A DNA stretch of 35,444 bases. It comes from CAZIIK01 sp964539235. GTDB taxonomy: Bacteria; Pseudomonadota; Gammaproteobacteria; Francisellales; CACEW01. Below, in pieces: positions 24,398-33,496 of the stretch. Numbering within the stretch: position 1 is the first letter of the stretch; each line of letters starts with the position of its first letter. Under the pieces are notes generated by a model. That model was not told where the DNA came from. It saw only the letters and a program-made list of their open reading frames with translations, and did no database searches. The DNA is taken from contig CAZIIK010000096.1 in the NCBI GenBank assembly GCA_964539235.1, forward strand, positions 1 to 35,444, written 5' to 3'. A program made the translations under genes and the position numbers.

Positions 24398-25859
24398 GGC
24401 AACTTGGCAGACCATTTACATGGTCTTTTTATCCAGTTTTTTTGGTTTGTTAGTCGGTTTGGCCGTGGGGATTGTCTTGTTCCTGACACGACCAGGTGAA
24501 CTATGGGCTTGTGCATTGGCCAATCGTATTTTGGGTATTGTGGTGAATATTACGCGTTCGGTACCATTTATCATTTTTATGATTGCGATTATTCCCTTAA
24601 CGCGATTATTGGTCGGCACCACAATTGGGATTAATGCTGCCGTTGTGCCATTAACCTTGGCTGCGATTCCGTTTTATGCACGTATTGCTGAAGCCGCGCT
24701 GAGTGAAGTGGCTGCTGGATTGGTGGAAGCCGCACAAGCCATGGGAGCAACGACTTGGCAGATTGTGCGTAAAGTTTATGTGCCAGAAGCACTGCCGGCA
24801 CTGATTAATGGTGCAACTTTAACCATTATCAGCTTAGTGAGTTATTCCGCGATGGCCGGCGCGGTTGGCGGTGGTGGTTTGGGTGAGTTAGCCATTGAAT
24901 ATGGTTACCAGCGTTTTGATTTGTTGGTGATGTTAGAAACGGTCATTATCCTCGTGGTGATGGTGCAATGTATTCAATCTGCAGGTGATTATTTGGCGCG
25001 TCACCGGCGTCTGAAATGGTTAGGTATTTTCAGTATTGTTCTGTGGATCGCTTGTATCGCATTTATGGTGATTCAATTATTGCCTGAACGTATGCAAGTG
25101 TTAAAGATCGGTATTGTCGGTGCGCAAATGCAACGGGTCATGGCGGTTGCCAAGCGTGTGGCTGCCAATCAATATGGTGTCGATTTAAAAGTGATTACCT
25201 TTGAAGATTATGTATTGCCGAATACGGCTTTAAATAATGGCAATATCGATGCCAATATTTTTCAGCATGTGCCGTATTTGGATGCGCAGATTAAAGCGCG
25301 GGGTTATCAATTATCTCCTATTGCCAAAACTTTTATTTATCCCATGGGCTTGTATTCACATAAGATTCACAGTCTGACGCAAGTGCCTTATGGTGCAAAA
25401 GTTGCGATCCCAAATGATCCCAGTAATGAAGGCCGTGCCTTGTTGTTGTGCCAAAAAGCTGGGTTGATTCGTTTGAAACCTGGGGTAGGTTTATTCCCAG
25501 TGCCGCGCGATATTACGCAAAATGTTCATGGGCTGAAGTTTAAGGCGATTAATGCGGCAGAGATTCCACGGGTGTTGGATGATGTCAGTTTTGCGGCCAT
25601 TACCAATGATTATACGAAAGCAGCGGGCTTTACGGTGAATCAGGCGTTGTATCATGAGGGATCTGACTCGCCATATGCCAACGTGATTGTGGTGCAAACT
25701 CAAGATAAAGATAAACCAGTGTTTAAGAAGTTGATTGCTGCGATGCATTCGAAACCATTGCTGCGTATCACAGAGCAGTTATTTCCATATGGTGCAGCGA
25801 TTCCAGCGTGGAAAGGTGCGCCGACATTAAAACAGTTGCGCCAGTACTGGTCGTCTTAG
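24366..25859 (+). CDS. metIQ: Fused methionine importer permease and binding protein (MetI-MetQ)
   Basis: A single 497-residue frame joins two importer subunits. Residues 1 to about 215 are MetI, the membrane channel, with five hydrophobic segments and the coupling EAA loop (EAAQAMGATTWQIVRKVYVP). A further membrane helix (GIFSIVLWIACIAFMVIQLL, about 220-240) leads into MetQ at about 245-497: LKIGIVGAQMQRVMAVAK, DANIFQHVPYLDAQIKARG, VAIPNDPSNEGRALLL and AAITNDYTKAAGF match the NlpA/MetQ family. MetQ is normally a separate lipoprotein; here no lipobox Cys exists and the extra helix tethers it. A second ATG at 24378 is an alternative start. No frameshift is seen at the junction. Confidence 0.93.
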   Translation: MSPFMIQPLLEATWQTIYMVFLSSFFGLLVGLAVGIVLFLTRPGELWACALANRILGIVVNITRSVPFIIFMIAIIPLTRLLVGTTIGINAAVVPLTLAAIPFYARIAEAALSEVAAGLVEAAQAMGATTWQIVRKVYVPEALPALINGATLTIISLVSYSAMAGAVGGGGLGELAIEYGYQRFDLLVMLETVIILVVMVQCIQSAGDYLARHRRLKWLGIFSIVLWIACIAFMVIQLLPERMQVLKIGIVGAQMQRVMAVAKRVAANQYGVDLKVITFEDYVLPNTALNNGNIDANIFQHVPYLDAQIKARGYQLSPIAKTFIYPMGLYSHKIHSLTQVPYGAKVAIPNDPSNEGRALLLCQKAGLIRLKPGVGLFPVPRDITQNVHGLKFKAINAAEIPRVLDDVSFAAITNDYTKAAGFTVNQALYHEGSDSPYANVIVVQTQDKDKPVFKKLIAAMHSKPLLRITEQLFPYGAAIPAWKGAPTLKQLRQYWSS

Positions 25860-25871
25860 ATCTGTTCGTCC

Positions 25872-25891
25872 AAAGGGCTTGTTGCCTTTTT
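25872..25891 (+). terminator. Intrinsic terminator after metIQ
   Basis: AAAGGGC pairs with GCCTTT around a TTGTT loop, with one bulged G, and the stem runs into a T-tract, 12 bp after the metIQ stop. It would end the ffh-met transcription unit. Confidence 0.6.
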
Positions 25892-25958
25892 CGTTTCAGA
25901 TCGGCTGTTTATTATTTTTTGGTGTCGATAACAGGGTGCAGCCAGATAAGTGCAACGC

Positions 25959-25964
25959 TATACT
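25959..25964 (+). promoter_or_regulatory. -10 element of ompA
   Basis: TATACT lies 33 bp before the OmpA start. No good -35 lies at the usual distance (GTGCAG at 25936-25941), so the promoter is only partly supported. Confidence 0.35.
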
Positions 25965-25997
25965 GCAGTTTTCCAAAACGCATAACGAGGTCTCGAC

Positions 25998-27047
25998 ATG
26001 AAAAAACGCGCTTTATCACTTGCGCTTGGTTTGGCAGTGGCGGCTAATGTTGCCAGTGCAGCGCAATATCACCAACCCGGTTCTTTTTACTTGCCAGTGA
26101 GTTTTGGTCTGTACAGCCCATCGAGTGAATCTGACTTGGGGCGTTCGGCGATTGGTAATATTGGTCTGGGCTATAACCTGACGCATGTCATTAGTGTGCA
26201 AGGTTTGTTTGGCGTATTTAATCCGCAAGACAATCGTTACAACGTTCATAGAACCTCGACACTAGCGCGTTTAGAAGCTTTGGTGCATGTGCCAACAGGC
26301 CATCCTTTAGAGCCTTATTTCGGCATGGGTATGGGATTGGTGCATATGCGTTCCAGCCATTTTATGATCGACTTTGCGTTGGGAACGGAATACCACTTGT
26401 CACAGAATACGGCTTTAAGCTTGAATTGGCGTTACATCCGCCGCACCAATGGGAGTCAAGGTGGCTATATGCTGACGGGTGGCTTGACCTGGCAGTTTGG
26501 TGGCACGGCAGAAATTCCCACTGCTTCCGCAGCACAATCCTCTGCTCTGAATCAAAACCAAGAAAAAATGATGCAAAAGGCCAAAGTGGTGCTGAAACCC
26601 TATTTGCCTGAAGGCGTGAAGCGCTGTCAGGGGGATATTTACAATGACGATTCCGGTTGCGTCACCATTAAGGGTGATCACATGACCATGCATTTGTATG
26701 TGCAATTTAAACAAAACAAATCCAAGATTCGTTCGCAATACGAAGGTCCGGTTAATCGTTTAGCGCGGTTTATGCAAGCGTATCCGTCTACCGATGCCTT
26801 GTTGCGTGGGTATGCCAGCAGTGAAGGGCCGCTGGGTTATAACGACCGCTTGTCACAAAAACGTGCTAATGCGGCGAAGCAATATCTGTTGAAATACAAA
26901 GGGATTGCAGCAAATCGTTTAACGGCAACAGGCTTTGGTATTAGCAGTCCATTGGCAAATAACGAGACCGAACATGGGCGTCAGTTAAACCGTCGTGTGC
27001 AAGCCAGCATTGAAGTGCCATTGAAGCGTATGCAGCAACCTGCTTAG
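25998..27047 (+). CDS. ompA: OmpA-family outer-membrane protein
   Basis: This two-domain protein links the outer membrane to peptidoglycan. The 349 residues begin with a signal peptide (MKKRALSLALGLAVAANVAS, cut after the following Ala). Residues about 25-170 alternate polar and hydrophobic positions and end in LTWQFGG, as in an eight-stranded barrel. Residues about 225-340 are an OmpA-C domain (YASSEGPLGYNDRLSQKRAN, LTATGFGISSPLANN, HGRQLNRRVQ). The Arg of the peptidoglycan pocket is present in SQKRA, but the usual Asp of the GHTD motif is Ser (GYAS). Two Cys (RCQGDIYNDDSGC) before the C domain could form a disulfide. The next gene starts six bases after the stop. Confidence 0.88.
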   Translation: MKKRALSLALGLAVAANVASAAQYHQPGSFYLPVSFGLYSPSSESDLGRSAIGNIGLGYNLTHVISVQGLFGVFNPQDNRYNVHRTSTLARLEALVHVPTGHPLEPYFGMGMGLVHMRSSHFMIDFALGTEYHLSQNTALSLNWRYIRRTNGSQGGYMLTGGLTWQFGGTAEIPTASAAQSSALNQNQEKMMQKAKVVLKPYLPEGVKRCQGDIYNDDSGCVTIKGDHMTMHLYVQFKQNKSKIRSQYEGPVNRLARFMQAYPSTDALLRGYASSEGPLGYNDRLSQKRANAAKQYLLKYKGIAANRLTATGFGISSPLANNETEHGRQLNRRVQASIEVPLKRMQQPA

Positions 27048-27053
27048 TCACGT

Positions 27054-27740
27054 ATGACGGCGTTGATCCGCTTACGCGGGATTAATAAGTCTTTTCAGAT
27101 TGGTGACCAGGTCCAGCATGTTTTACGTGACTTGGACCTGGATGTCGAAAAAGGTGAACTCGTCTCGATCATGGGGCAATCAGGTTCCGGTAAATCTACC
27201 CTTATGAATTTGATTGGTATGTTAGATACACCAGATGCGGGTCAGTATTTTTTTGCTGGCGAAGAAGTCGAAAATCTGCCGCCTAACCAATTGGCACATA
27301 TCCGTAATCAGCAAGTGGGCTTTGTGTTTCAGTCATTTTTTCTGTTGCCTAAAATGACAGCGTTACAGAATGTGGGCTTGCCCCTGATGTACCGCGGTAT
27401 GCCAGAAGCTGATATTAAAGTGGCCAGTTTGGCGATGTTGGAAAAAGTGGGTATGCGTCAATGGGCGCATCATAAACCAACGGAACTGTCAGGTGGCCAG
27501 CAACAACGCGTTGCAATCGCGCGAGCTTTGGTTGGGAAGCCTTCATTGGTATTAGCAGATGAACCCACGGGTGCATTGGATCCTAATATTGGTCGTGAGG
27601 TATTAGACTTGTTTATTGATTTAAATGAGTCTGAACATACAACGTTGGTGATCATTACACATGATCCCAATGTGGCGGCGCACTGCAAGCGTCAGTTACA
27701 TATGGAAATGGGTAAAATAACAGAGGAAGTCAGTGTATGA
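27054..27740 (+). CDS. MacB/LolD-type ABC ATPase without an adjacent permease
   Basis: The 228-residue protein is a stand-alone ATPase of the MacB/LolD/FtsE type, which powers mechanotransmission by FtsX-like permeases rather than transport through a pore. Visible are Walker A GQSGSGKST, the Q-loop FVFQSFFLLPKM, signature LSGGQQQR, Walker B LVLADEPTGALD and switch His in IITHDPN. MacB-type features are the LADEPTGALD wording and PPNQLAHIRNQQVGFVFQ. Its neighbours are ompA upstream and a TerC-like protein overlapping by four bases downstream, neither of them a permease. The partner must lie elsewhere, or the TerC-like protein is an unrecognised partner. Confidence 0.85.
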   Translation: MTALIRLRGINKSFQIGDQVQHVLRDLDLDVEKGELVSIMGQSGSGKSTLMNLIGMLDTPDAGQYFFAGEEVENLPPNQLAHIRNQQVGFVFQSFFLLPKMTALQNVGLPLMYRGMPEADIKVASLAMLEKVGMRQWAHHKPTELSGGQQQRVAIARALVGKPSLVLADEPTGALDPNIGREVLDLFIDLNESEHTTLVIITHDPNVAAHCKRQLHMEMGKITEEVSV

Positions 27741-28744
27741 GTGCGAAGCCATTGTCAGTTAAGCGTTGTTTGGGCTGGGCTATTTTTTTAACCATTTTTG
27801 CACTGATTTCAGCGTTGTATATTACCCAAAGTCTGCAAAGTTTGTATATCGTAATTGCCCTGGCGGTATTAGAAATTTCGTTGAGTTTTGATAATGCGGT
27901 CATCAATGCGCGTGTGCTTGAAACTATGTCACCTGTGTGGCAACGACGTTTCTTGATTTGGGGCTTGCCGATTGCCGTGTTTGGTATGCGGCTGATTTTT
28001 CCGATTGTATTGGTCTATATAACCTCGGGCATGCCACTGTGGGCCGTTGTGTATTTAGCTTGGGCAGCACCCGGTGATTATCAAGCTTTGTTGGCGCAGG
28101 GGTATCCTTATATCAGTGCTTTTGGTGGTGCTTTTCTGTTTATGGTGTTTTTGCAGTTTTTACTCGATAAGCATCGGACCGTGTTTTGGCTCAAACGTAT
28201 TGAACAAAACAAATGGTTACGCCGTGTCGGGCGTTTTGAATACAGCTATGTGATTTTAGTCTTTTTGGCAGGGATTTATATTTATCATTTAATGCCTGAA
28301 TTTGGTGTGGCTGTGGCTTATTTGTTAGGAATGAGCCTATATCTAATTTTGCACTTAGCCATGGGGCAGGCGCGTGCAGCCAGTGGTGCGAAAATGATTA
28401 TTAAACAAGGTTTGTACGGTTTTATCTATTTAGAGCTCTTGGATGCGTCATTCAGTATGGATGGTGTATTAGCCGCGTTTGCCATGACCACTGATATCTT
28501 TGTAATTATGCTGGGTTTGGGGATTGGTGCGATTTATGTGCGCACATTTACATTGGCGCTATTGGCGAAAAAGACGCTCAAAACGTATGTCTACCTTGAG
28601 CATGGTGCCTACTATGCGATTGGCTTTTTAGGGTTAGTATTAGTCACGAAGAATTTCTATCATGTCTCAGAGCTGATCACCGCCAGTGTTGGGCTGTTAT
28701 TAATCATCGTCGCTTTTTTCTCGTCTTGGCGTACTCAGTCGTAA
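27737..28744 (+). CDS. DUF475/TerC-superfamily membrane protein
   Basis: This integral membrane protein has 335 residues and about eight hydrophobic segments. Two family signatures carry acidic residues inside membrane helices: EISLSFDNAVINARVLETM near 46 and LELLDASFSMDGVLAAFAMT near 235. These repeated Asp-containing motifs are typical of the TerC superfamily, whose members (YjbE, MntP-like, Alx) are linked to metal, especially manganese, handling. The DUF475 branch has no established substrate. Its start overlaps the stop of the preceding ATPase as ATGA, so the two are translationally coupled. Confidence 0.85.
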   Translation: MSAKPLSVKRCLGWAIFLTIFALISALYITQSLQSLYIVIALAVLEISLSFDNAVINARVLETMSPVWQRRFLIWGLPIAVFGMRLIFPIVLVYITSGMPLWAVVYLAWAAPGDYQALLAQGYPYISAFGGAFLFMVFLQFLLDKHRTVFWLKRIEQNKWLRRVGRFEYSYVILVFLAGIYIYHLMPEFGVAVAYLLGMSLYLILHLAMGQARAASGAKMIIKQGLYGFIYLELLDASFSMDGVLAAFAMTTDIFVIMLGLGIGAIYVRTFTLALLAKKTLKTYVYLEHGAYYAIGFLGLVLVTKNFYHVSELITASVGLLLIIVAFFSSWRTQS

Positions 28745-28776
28745 GTCTCGCTAACACCCCTGTTAATTTATATCCA

Positions 28777-28805
28777 TTTGTACCCATAGCCGTTGTCGGT
28801 ATAAT
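28777..28805 (+). promoter_or_regulatory. Promoter of acnA
   Basis: A perfect TATAAT (28800-28805) has a weak TTTGTA (28777-28782, 17-bp spacer) upstream. The leader would be about 60 nt. The acnA unit (acnA, lolC/E, lolD, probably perM) would start here. Confidence 0.5.
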
Positions 28806-28872
28806 ACGCGCAATTTTAATGGCCACGCCTTGGCGCACTTCAATTTTATTAGCCAGGATTAAGGAGTTTATG

Positions 28873-31572
28873 ATGAGTCAATCCTACCAACAAAAAACTA
28901 AAACTGCGTTGACACTGTCGGATCAAAAAACCATACAGGTTTACAGCTTGAAAAAACTGAATGCAGAAGCCGATAACAAACTGGCTAAATTGCCATATTC
29001 CATTCGCGTGTTGGTTGAGAATTTGCTACGTAATTTAGATGGTAAGTTGGTCAAAGAGCAGGATGTGATCAATGCGATGAACTGGCAAGCTAAGGCAGCA
29101 CAGCGTAAAGAAGTGGCCTACATGCCAGCGCGCGTCGTGATGCAGGATTTTACTGGTGTGCCCGCTGTAGTCGATATGGCGGCAATGCGTGATGCCTTTC
29201 AAAAAGAAGGTGGTGATCCACAACGTATTAACCCCATGGTGGATACTGCGTTAGTGGTGGATCACTCGGTGCAAGTCGATTATTTTGGTTCTGAGCAGGC
29301 GTTGAAGCAAAACGTCGCGTTGGAATATCAACGCAATAAAGAGCGTTACACCTTGTTGAAGTGGGGCCAAAACGCTTTAAATGACTTCCGTGTGGTACCA
29401 CCCGGCATGGGCATTATTCACCAAGTGAATTTGGAATATTTGGCTCGCGTGGTGATGACTAAAGAGGTCGGCGGTGAAACCGTTGCGTATCCGGACACTT
29501 TGGTCGGTACCGATTCACATACCACTATGATCAATGGTATCGGCGTCATGGGTTGGGGTGTCGGTGGTATTGAAGCCGAAGCGGTCATGTTAGGCCAACC
29601 TTATTATATGTTGTTGCCCGATGTGATTGGCGTCAAACTGACTGGTCGTTTGCGCGAGGGTGTGACGGCTACTGACTTAGTCTTACGTGTGACAGAACTG
29701 CTGCGTCAAAAAGGTGTGGTGGGTAAATTTGTCGAATATTTTGGTGATGGTTTAGCGGATTTGGCACTGCCTGATCGTGCAACCTTAGCGAATATGGCGC
29801 CTGAGTATGGTGCGACCATGGGCTTCTTCCCTGTTGACGATCAAACAGTCCGTTTCTTGAAACAATCCAATCGTGCCGATTGTGCAGAGCTGGTTGAGAA
29901 AGCATTGGATGAATTGATGTTGTATCGTCATGCAGATGCGGAAGAACCCGAATATACCGATGTGGTTGAATTAGATCTCAGTACAGTTGATTCCACCTTG
30001 GCGGGTCCTAAACGTCCACAAGACCGTGTGCCATTGCGTGAGATTAAAGCGTCTTTCAAAGCTTCGTTAACTGACTCTTTAGACAAACGTGGCTTTGGTT
30101 TGAAAGAAACTGAATTGCAGAAAACTGCCAAAGTTGACGGTATGGATGCAGAAATTGGTCACGGTGCTGTGACCATTGCAGCGATCACATCTTGTACCAA
30201 TACCTCTAACCCTTACGTGATGGTTGGTGCAGGTTTGATTGCGCGTAATGCAGTGAAAAAAGGCTTAACCGTCAAGCCATTCGTAAAAACAAGCTTGGCA
30301 CCTGGGTCACAGGTGGTGACGGAATATCTCGAAAAGTCCGGTTTGTTGTCTTATTTAGAACAGTTGAAGTTCAATGTGGTTGGTTATGGGTGCACTACCT
30401 GTATCGGTAACAGTGGTTCTTTATCGCCAGAAGTGATCAAAGCGATTGAAAGTGGTGACTTGGTTGCCGCTTCTGTATTAAGTGGAAACCGTAACTTTGA
30501 AGGTCGTGTGAATCCACATGTTAAAGCAAACTACTTAGCTTCACCGATTCATGTGGTTGCGTTTGCCATTGCCGGTACGGTTGATTTTGACCCAGACCAA
30601 GATGCCTTGGGTGAAGATGCAGATGGCAACCCAGTTTTCTTGAAAGATATCTGGCCATCCACGGCAGAAGTTCGTGAAACAGTTGAGAGTTTGATTACGC
30701 CAGAAATGTTTGCTGAACGTTATGCGCCGGTGTTTGACGGTACAGACGATTGGCAGTCACTGAAGGCACCGGAAGGTGATCAATTCAGCTGGAAAAAAGC
30801 ATCGACTTATATTCGTTGCCCTTCATTTTTTGATGGTTTTGCGGACAAAAAAGGCGTGCAGGATATCATCGATGCACGTGTGTTGGTTTCCTTGGGCGAC
30901 AGTGTCACCACCGACCATATTTCACCAGCAGGTGCGATTCCGGCAGAATATCCAGCTGGTCAATATTTGCAGGCGCGTGGTGTTTCACCTGAAGACTTTA
31001 ACTCCTACGGTTCACGTCGGGGTAACCACGAAGTGATGATGCGTGGGACATTTGCCAACGTGCGTATCCGCAATTTATTGGTGCCAGGCATGGAAGGTAG
31101 TTTTACCAAGTATCAGCCTGAAGATGAGGTGATGTACATTTACGATGCGGCCATGAAATATCGTGAAACCAATACACCGTTGGTCGTATTGGGCGGTAAA
31201 GAATATGGTACGGGTAGTTCACGTGACTGGGCGGCAAAAGGCACAGTATTACTTGGCGTACAGGCAGTTATTGCTGAAAGTTATGAGCGGATTCACCGCA
31301 GTAACTTGGTTGGCATGGGCGTATTACCATTACAATTCTTAGCAGGTGAAAGTCGTGAGTCTTTAGGCTTGGATGGCTCTGAAGTTTTTACTATCCGTGG
31401 TTTGGCTGATGTTATGGCGCGATCAGAGGTCGAAGCTCAGGCGCGTTCTGCTGCTGGTGAAATTACCACATTCAAAGCATTGGCGCGTTTAGATACAGAT
31501 GTTGAAGTGGAGTACTACAACAATGGTGGTATTTTACAAACTGTTCTGATGAATATGCTGAAACAGCGCTAG
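28873..31572 (+). CDS. acnA: Aconitate hydratase A
   Basis: This TCA-cycle enzyme isomerises citrate and isocitrate. The 899 residues agree with E. coli AcnA (891) and the IRP1-like branch, in which the small swivelling domain is C-terminal. The [4Fe-4S] cluster Cys are in SCTNTSNPYVM and in YGCTTCIGNSG. Other markers are PDTLVGTDSHTTMINGIG, the ARVLVSLGDSVTTDHISPAG block and GKEYGTGSSRDWAAKG. An AAGGAG Shine-Dalgarno sits six bases before the ATG at 28873; the ATG one codon earlier is too close. A longer frame reaching into the DUF475 gene is not supported. The next gene begins on the base after the stop. Confidence 0.97.
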   Translation: MSQSYQQKTKTALTLSDQKTIQVYSLKKLNAEADNKLAKLPYSIRVLVENLLRNLDGKLVKEQDVINAMNWQAKAAQRKEVAYMPARVVMQDFTGVPAVVDMAAMRDAFQKEGGDPQRINPMVDTALVVDHSVQVDYFGSEQALKQNVALEYQRNKERYTLLKWGQNALNDFRVVPPGMGIIHQVNLEYLARVVMTKEVGGETVAYPDTLVGTDSHTTMINGIGVMGWGVGGIEAEAVMLGQPYYMLLPDVIGVKLTGRLREGVTATDLVLRVTELLRQKGVVGKFVEYFGDGLADLALPDRATLANMAPEYGATMGFFPVDDQTVRFLKQSNRADCAELVEKALDELMLYRHADAEEPEYTDVVELDLSTVDSTLAGPKRPQDRVPLREIKASFKASLTDSLDKRGFGLKETELQKTAKVDGMDAEIGHGAVTIAAITSCTNTSNPYVMVGAGLIARNAVKKGLTVKPFVKTSLAPGSQVVTEYLEKSGLLSYLEQLKFNVVGYGCTTCIGNSGSLSPEVIKAIESGDLVAASVLSGNRNFEGRVNPHVKANYLASPIHVVAFAIAGTVDFDPDQDALGEDADGNPVFLKDIWPSTAEVRETVESLITPEMFAERYAPVFDGTDDWQSLKAPEGDQFSWKKASTYIRCPSFFDGFADKKGVQDIIDARVLVSLGDSVTTDHISPAGAIPAEYPAGQYLQARGVSPEDFNSYGSRRGNHEVMMRGTFANVRIRNLLVPGMEGSFTKYQPEDEVMYIYDAAMKYRETNTPLVVLGGKEYGTGSSRDWAAKGTVLLGVQAVIAESYERIHRSNLVGMGVLPLQFLAGESRESLGLDGSEVFTIRGLADVMARSEVEAQARSAAGEITTFKALARLDTDVEVEYYNNGGILQTVLMNMLKQR

Positions 31573-32817
31573 ATGTTTAAACCGTTAAGCTTCTGTATTG
31601 GCCTGCGCTATACGCGGGCCAAGAAGCGTAATCACTTTATCTCTTTTATGAGTGTGATTTCCATTCTGGGCATTATGCTCGGTGTCGCTGTATTAATTAC
31701 AGTGTTGTCCGTAATGAATGGCTTTAATCAGCAAATTCGTCGGCAAATGTTGGTCATGGTGCCGCAGGTTACTGTGACTGCATGGAATGGTAAGACTGCA
31801 CATTGGCAGACTTTAATGCAGCGTGTCGAAAAATTGCCCCAGGTTGCTGGTGTTGCACCGTTTGTCACCGGGCAAGCAATGTTATTGGCCAGTGTTGGTC
31901 GCGCCTTTGCCGTGATTAAAGGGATCGATCCACAACAAGAGTCAGCCGTGTCGCCGATTGCACAAAAACTGGTTGCAGGTCATTTGTCGGCGCTCAAGCC
32001 CAAAACGTTTAATATCGTACTGGGTCAGGTATTGGCCGACAATTTAGGCGTGCAGGTTGGTGATTCTGTCACCTTGATTACCCCCAAGGCGAATCTCACA
32101 CCTTTGGGCACTTTGCCGCGTCTGCGCCAGTTCCATGTGGTGGGTATTTTTAAAGCGGGTTATCAGTACGACAGCGCTTATGCTTTAGTCAATCTGCAAG
32201 ATGCACAAGCTTTGTGGGGGTTGGGTTCTGCAGTAACTGGTTTGCAGCTAAAATTGACCAACCTTTTTTTGGCACCACAGGTTGTTAATAAGCTGAACCG
32301 GCAGTTGCCGCCGGCCTATCACAGCTATGACTGGGTGCAACAGAATCCAAATTTCTTTAAAGCGTTGCAGATGGAAAAGAATATGATGTTCTTAATCCTG
32401 ATGCTGATGATTGCGGTCGCCGCTTTCAATATGTTGTCGTCTCTGGTGATGTTGGTGACCGATAAGCGCGCTGATATTGCGATTTTGCGCACGTTAGGCA
32501 TGCAGACACGCAGCATTATGGCGGTATTTATTGTGCAAGGTTTGGTCACCGGGGTTTTAGGTATTCTGATAGGGATTGGTTTTGGCGTGTTGCTGTCATT
32601 GCATGTCACTGAAATTGCCAATTTTCTGCAAACCTTATTGCATGTGCAGTTTGTGCGTGCCGATGTGTATTTTATTAATTTCTTACCTTCGCAATTAAAA
32701 CTGACTGATATTTGGCATGTTGGTGTGGTGGCGTTGGTTTTAAGCTTTTTGGCAACCTTATATCCAGCATGGCGTGCATCGCGTATCGTGCCGGCAGAGG
32801 CGTTGCGTTATGAGTAA
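31573..32817 (+). CDS. lolC: Lipoprotein-releasing permease LolC/LolE (possibly LolF)
   Basis: This is the membrane part of the LolCDE machine, which extracts outer-membrane lipoproteins from the inner membrane and passes them to LolA. The 414 residues have the family opening (LRYTRAKKRNHFISFMSVIS), a first membrane helix (ILGIMLGVAVLITVLSVMNGF), a periplasmic domain to about 265 and three C-terminal helices (MFLILMLMIAVAAFNMLSSL, VFIVQGLVTGVLGILIGIGF, VVALVLSFLATLYPAWRAS). Only one such permease lies here; a second copy is absent on either side. This suggests the LolF arrangement, in which one protein forms a homodimer. The gene overlaps lolD by eight bases. Confidence 0.9.
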   Translation: MFKPLSFCIGLRYTRAKKRNHFISFMSVISILGIMLGVAVLITVLSVMNGFNQQIRRQMLVMVPQVTVTAWNGKTAHWQTLMQRVEKLPQVAGVAPFVTGQAMLLASVGRAFAVIKGIDPQQESAVSPIAQKLVAGHLSALKPKTFNIVLGQVLADNLGVQVGDSVTLITPKANLTPLGTLPRLRQFHVVGIFKAGYQYDSAYALVNLQDAQALWGLGSAVTGLQLKLTNLFLAPQVVNKLNRQLPPAYHSYDWVQQNPNFFKALQMEKNMMFLILMLMIAVAAFNMLSSLVMLVTDKRADIAILRTLGMQTRSIMAVFIVQGLVTGVLGILIGIGFGVLLSLHVTEIANFLQTLLHVQFVRADVYFINFLPSQLKLTDIWHVGVVALVLSFLATLYPAWRASRIVPAEALRYE

Positions 32818-33484
32818 GGTGATCTTACAGGCGACAGGATTGAGCAAAACCTATCAAGAAGGTCGTTTGCATACTTCAGTTTTGCAGAATATTGATTTTA
32901 CGGTAACGGCCGGTGAGCAAATCGCCATTGTCGGCACTTCTGGATCAGGTAAAAGTACTTTGCTGCATTTGTTGGGTGGTTTGGAAGTGCCAACCAGCGG
33001 TCAAGTGATGTTACAGGCGCAAGCATTCTCTACAGCATCACCCAATCAACGTGCTCGGTTGCGCAATCAGCACTTAGGTTTCGTCTATCAATTTCATCAC
33101 TTATTGCCGGAGTTTTCGGCTCTGGAAAATGTGGCCATGCCAGTTTTGATCCGCGGGGTGCACTGGCGTCAGGCGCGTGCACAGTCTTTGAAAATTTTGG
33201 ATCAAGTGGGTTTGGCAGCGCGTGTGCGGCATAAGCCGGCTGAATTATCTGGTGGCGAACGCCAGCGTGTGGCCATTGCGCGAGCTTTGGTGACACAACC
33301 ACTGTGTGTATTGGCGGATGAACCAACCGGTAATTTGGATCAGCAAACGGCCGCGGGTGTACAGCAACTTATGCAAGAAATGAACCAGGCGTTGGGGGTG
33401 GCATTCGTCATTGTGACACACGATATCCCATTGGCAGAATCGATGCAGACAGTGTATCGTCTCCGCGAAGGTCAATTAGCATAA
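32810..33484 (+). CDS. lolD: Lipoprotein-releasing ATPase LolD
   Basis: This ATPase drives the Lol release complex. The 224 residues contain Walker A GTSGSGKST, the LolD-type sequence FVYQFHHLLPEFSALENV, which contacts the permease, signature LSGGERQR, Walker B VLADEPTGNLD and switch His in VTHDIPLAE. The ATG at 32810 lies within the end of the permease gene, with GAGG upstream; an earlier start at 32774 is not supported. It is closely related in sequence to the ATPase at 27054 but has the LolD-specific FHHLLPEF. Confidence 0.95.
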   Translation: MSKVILQATGLSKTYQEGRLHTSVLQNIDFTVTAGEQIAIVGTSGSGKSTLLHLLGGLEVPTSGQVMLQAQAFSTASPNQRARLRNQHLGFVYQFHHLLPEFSALENVAMPVLIRGVHWRQARAQSLKILDQVGLAARVRHKPAELSGGERQRVAIARALVTQPLCVLADEPTGNLDQQTAAGVQQLMQEMNQALGVAFVIVTHDIPLAESMQTVYRLREGQLA

Positions 33485-33496
33485 GTCGATTTACAG

